Positions 5,399 to 6,197 of a DNA stretch of 6,197 bases are shown in pieces. The notes below the pieces were generated by a model. It was not told where the DNA came from, searched no databases, and worked only from the letters and a program-made list of their open reading frames with translations. Source of the DNA: Candidatus Martarchaeota archaeon (lineage in GTDB: Archaea > Micrarchaeota > Micrarchaeia > Micrarchaeales > Micrarchaeaceae); assembly GCA_023474155.1 (NCBI GenBank), contig JAMCYJ010000024.1:1-6197 (forward strand). Direction: 5' to 3'. Positions within the stretch are counted from its first letter, which is position 1. Each line of letters starts with the position of its first letter. The translations under genes and the position numbers were made by a program.

Positions 5399-5431
5399 AT
5401 TTTCCGTTGCAGTATAATCTGCATGGAAAAT
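5399..5431. other. Imperfect inverted repeat upstream of the L29 operon promoter
   Basis: ATTTTCC (5399-5405) pairs with GGAAAAT (5425-5431), and inside it TGCAG (5408-5412) pairs with CTGCA (5419-5423), leaving a small asymmetric internal loop and the apical loop TATAAT. The 12-bp stem lies about 9 bp upstream of the candidate TATA box on the operon's own strand, where it could be a binding site for a regulator, or part of an RNA from the gene upstream. No function is demonstrated. Confidence 0.45.
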
Positions 5432-5460
5432 GCAATATTAAAAAACAAGGATTCTAGGCA

Positions 5461-5491
5461 ATAATTAAAATGCCTGCAAAATTGCAGGCAT
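5461..5491 (-). terminator. Hairpin and T-run, possible terminator of the glycine-zipper gene
   Basis: ATGCCTGCAA (5470-5479) is perfectly inverted at 5482-5491 (TTGCAGGCAT) around two A bases. On the minus strand the hairpin is followed directly by TTTTAATTAT, which looks like an intrinsic-type terminator about 85 bp after the stop codon of the upstream gene. Archaea mainly terminate at T-runs, so the hairpin may instead protect the 3' end or be unrelated. Confidence 0.45.
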
Positions 5492-5506
5492 CTTGAACTT
5501 ATAGAA

Positions 5507-5535
5507 GTTTCAATCCTACAATAGTCCTATTACAC
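5507..5535 (-). repeat. CRISPR-repeat-like sequence, copy A
   Basis: On the minus strand this unit ends in GTAGGATTGAAAC, the typical 3' end of many type I CRISPR repeats, and has about the right length (29-30 nt). It aligns with copy B from TAATA onward, with about 21 of 26 positions identical, only transitions as mismatches, and one single-base gap. There is no further copy at the expected spacing, so this is not called as an array. Confidence 0.45.
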
Positions 5536-5553
5536 AGGCGCATTTCAGTTTCT

Positions 5554-5583
5554 ATTTCAATCCCTATAACAGTTTTATTAGTT
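5554..5583 (-). repeat. CRISPR-repeat-like sequence, copy B
   Basis: The partner of copy A lies 47 nt away and ends in TATAGGGATTGAAAT on the minus strand. It overlaps the stop codon of the glycine-zipper gene (5578-5580), so the end of that gene lies within the repeat. The sequence between the two copies is only about 18 nt, shorter than ordinary CRISPR spacers. Confidence 0.42.
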
Positions 5584-6105
5584 TCTTGGTATTACTCGAA
5601 CCCTGCCTGACTGGGACTGAATTACAAATACAGGCTCCCCCTTATAGAAGTTAAGGCGACCCGGCTCTGTAATTGTCTGGTCTACACCATTATTATATCT
5701 AACTATTACCATAGTTCCGGGGCCTCTGGCAAGATATTTTCCTACAGGACCGCCTATTATACCTCCAGCTATTGCTCCTCCAATCTCGGTAAAGATGTTT
5801 TTTCTCCCTAATACTCCGCCAATGATGGCTCCTACGCCCGCGCCTTCAGCTCCGGCATTATTATTGTAATTTATGCTGACTGCTCTCTCTCCCTCAACAA
5901 TCGCTGGAACAGTCGTGCTTGCGGAATAGGGCGATGATATGTTGTTTGGGTTTGTTGGTACGTATCCGTTATTGTACCAAGCATTGGCCTTTGGGATATA
6001 TAAATTAACTGCCATAGCAACCGCTGCAATGCCAATTCCTGCGCTTCTCAAAAACTTCTTAAAGCCGTTTTTGTCGTCTTGTTTTTTAATATTCATTGTT
6101 TCCAT
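5578..6105 (-). CDS. Exported glycine-zipper protein, SlyB/17-kDa-antigen-like
   Basis: This 175-residue protein is predicted to be exported and envelope-associated; its function is unknown. A basic N-terminus (Lys16, Lys17, Arg20) precedes a hydrophobic core (about 21-37) and a likely signal-peptidase site after KANA (Ala42). A low-complexity Asn/Tyr/Ser/Pro stretch (43-70) follows. A Gly-rich double hydrophobic segment comes next (about 84-123: GAGVGAIIGGVLG, then IGGAIAGGIIGGPVG), the glycine-zipper hairpin seen in bacterial SlyB and rickettsial 17-kDa antigen. The C-terminal part (131-173, MVIVRYNNG through GEPVFV to GRVRVIP) resembles the small beta domain of SlyB-type proteins. There is no lipobox cysteine, so it is not a bacterial-type lipoprotein. 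The Shine-Dalgarno AGGTGG (minus strand 6115-6110), four bases before ATG 6105, favours that start over Met4. It is monocistronic, with its own promoter and possible terminator. Confidence 0.75.
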   Translation of the reverse strand: METMNIKKQDDKNGFKKFLRSAGIGIAAVAMAVNLYIPKANAWYNNGYVPTNPNNISSPYSASTTVPAIVEGERAVSINYNNNAGAEGAGVGAIIGGVLGRKNIFTEIGGAIAGGIIGGPVGKYLARGPGTMVIVRYNNGVDQTITEPGRLNFYKGEPVFVIQSQSGRVRVIPRN

Positions 6106-6145
6106 AAGACCACCTTTTATTATACTATATATAATTGTAGAGATG

Positions 6146-6156
6146 ATATTTAAATG
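6146..6156 (-). promoter_or_regulatory. Candidate TATA box for the glycine-zipper gene
   Basis: The minus strand reads ATTTAAATATC, centred about 45 bp before the ATG at 6105. This predicts transcription start near 6125 and a leader of about 20 nt that contains the full Shine-Dalgarno AGGTGG, a coherent arrangement. TATA-like bases at 6120-6134 are too close to the start codon. Nothing is recognised from 6157 to the window end. Confidence 0.5.
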
Positions 6157-6197
6157 TTTCTATAAACAAATTTTGTTGTATTATCCCGAAATAAGTC

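Noticed and set aside
5507..5583. Calling a true CRISPR array
   Set aside because: Only two degenerate units are present, the intervening sequence is about 18 nt, no third unit occurs 47 nt to either side, and no cas gene is in the window.

Overview
The window looks like an archaeal chromosome segment, AT-rich, from an ultra-small DPANN-type lineage (Micrarchaeota/ARMAN-like is my best guess, by inference). Seen directly are archaeal information-processing genes (aIF1, an archaeal-type L29, the RNase P subunit RNP4/Rpp21), a UbiA enzyme of the archaeal ether-lipid type, TATA-box-like promoters, GGTG-type Shine-Dalgarno sites, and a tRNA-Ser interrupted by two bulge-helix-bulge (BHB) introns without an encoded CCA. 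The lineage guess rests mainly on the T-loop intron plus the relaxed anticodon-loop intron; such split-up tRNA genes are known from ARMAN-type archaea and some Thermoproteota.

Layout. (1) 126-2512, plus strand: a two-gene ABC importer, a duplicated (fused) anion-type permease followed by its ATPase; no solute-binding protein is in view. (2) 2522-3224, minus strand: a tight pair of family I inorganic pyrophosphatase and a small CDGSH iron-sulfur protein, convergent on the ABC genes. (3) 3225-3352: divergent promoter region. (4) 3353-3464, plus strand: tRNA-Ser(GGA) with an 11-nt intron in the anticodon loop and a 17-nt intron in the T loop. (5) 3465-3553: an 89-bp convergent gap in which I see no feature. 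(6) 3554-5306, minus strand: an operon transcribed in the order L29, aIF1, UbiA prenyltransferase (probable digeranylgeranylglyceryl phosphate synthase), RNP4. The L29 gene is easy to miss because it appears to start at ATC rather than ATG/GTG/TTG. (7) 5307-5577: a gene-free stretch with a TATA-like element, two hairpins and a pair of degenerate repeats that resemble CRISPR repeats. (8) 5578-6105, minus strand: an exported glycine-zipper protein resembling the bacterial SlyB / 17-kDa antigen group, with its own promoter and a strong ribosome binding site.

How the genes relate. L29, aIF1 and RNP4 belong to translation and tRNA maturation and sit with a core membrane-lipid enzyme, which suggests a constitutive housekeeping operon. 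The pyrophosphatase drives biosynthetic reactions that release pyrophosphate, including prenyl transfer by UbiA. The ABC system is an independent uptake module and the glycine-zipper protein an independent envelope gene. The strongest unusual signals are the doubly interrupted tRNA, the non-canonical start of L29, the bacterial-looking envelope protein, and the CRISPR-like repeat pair.
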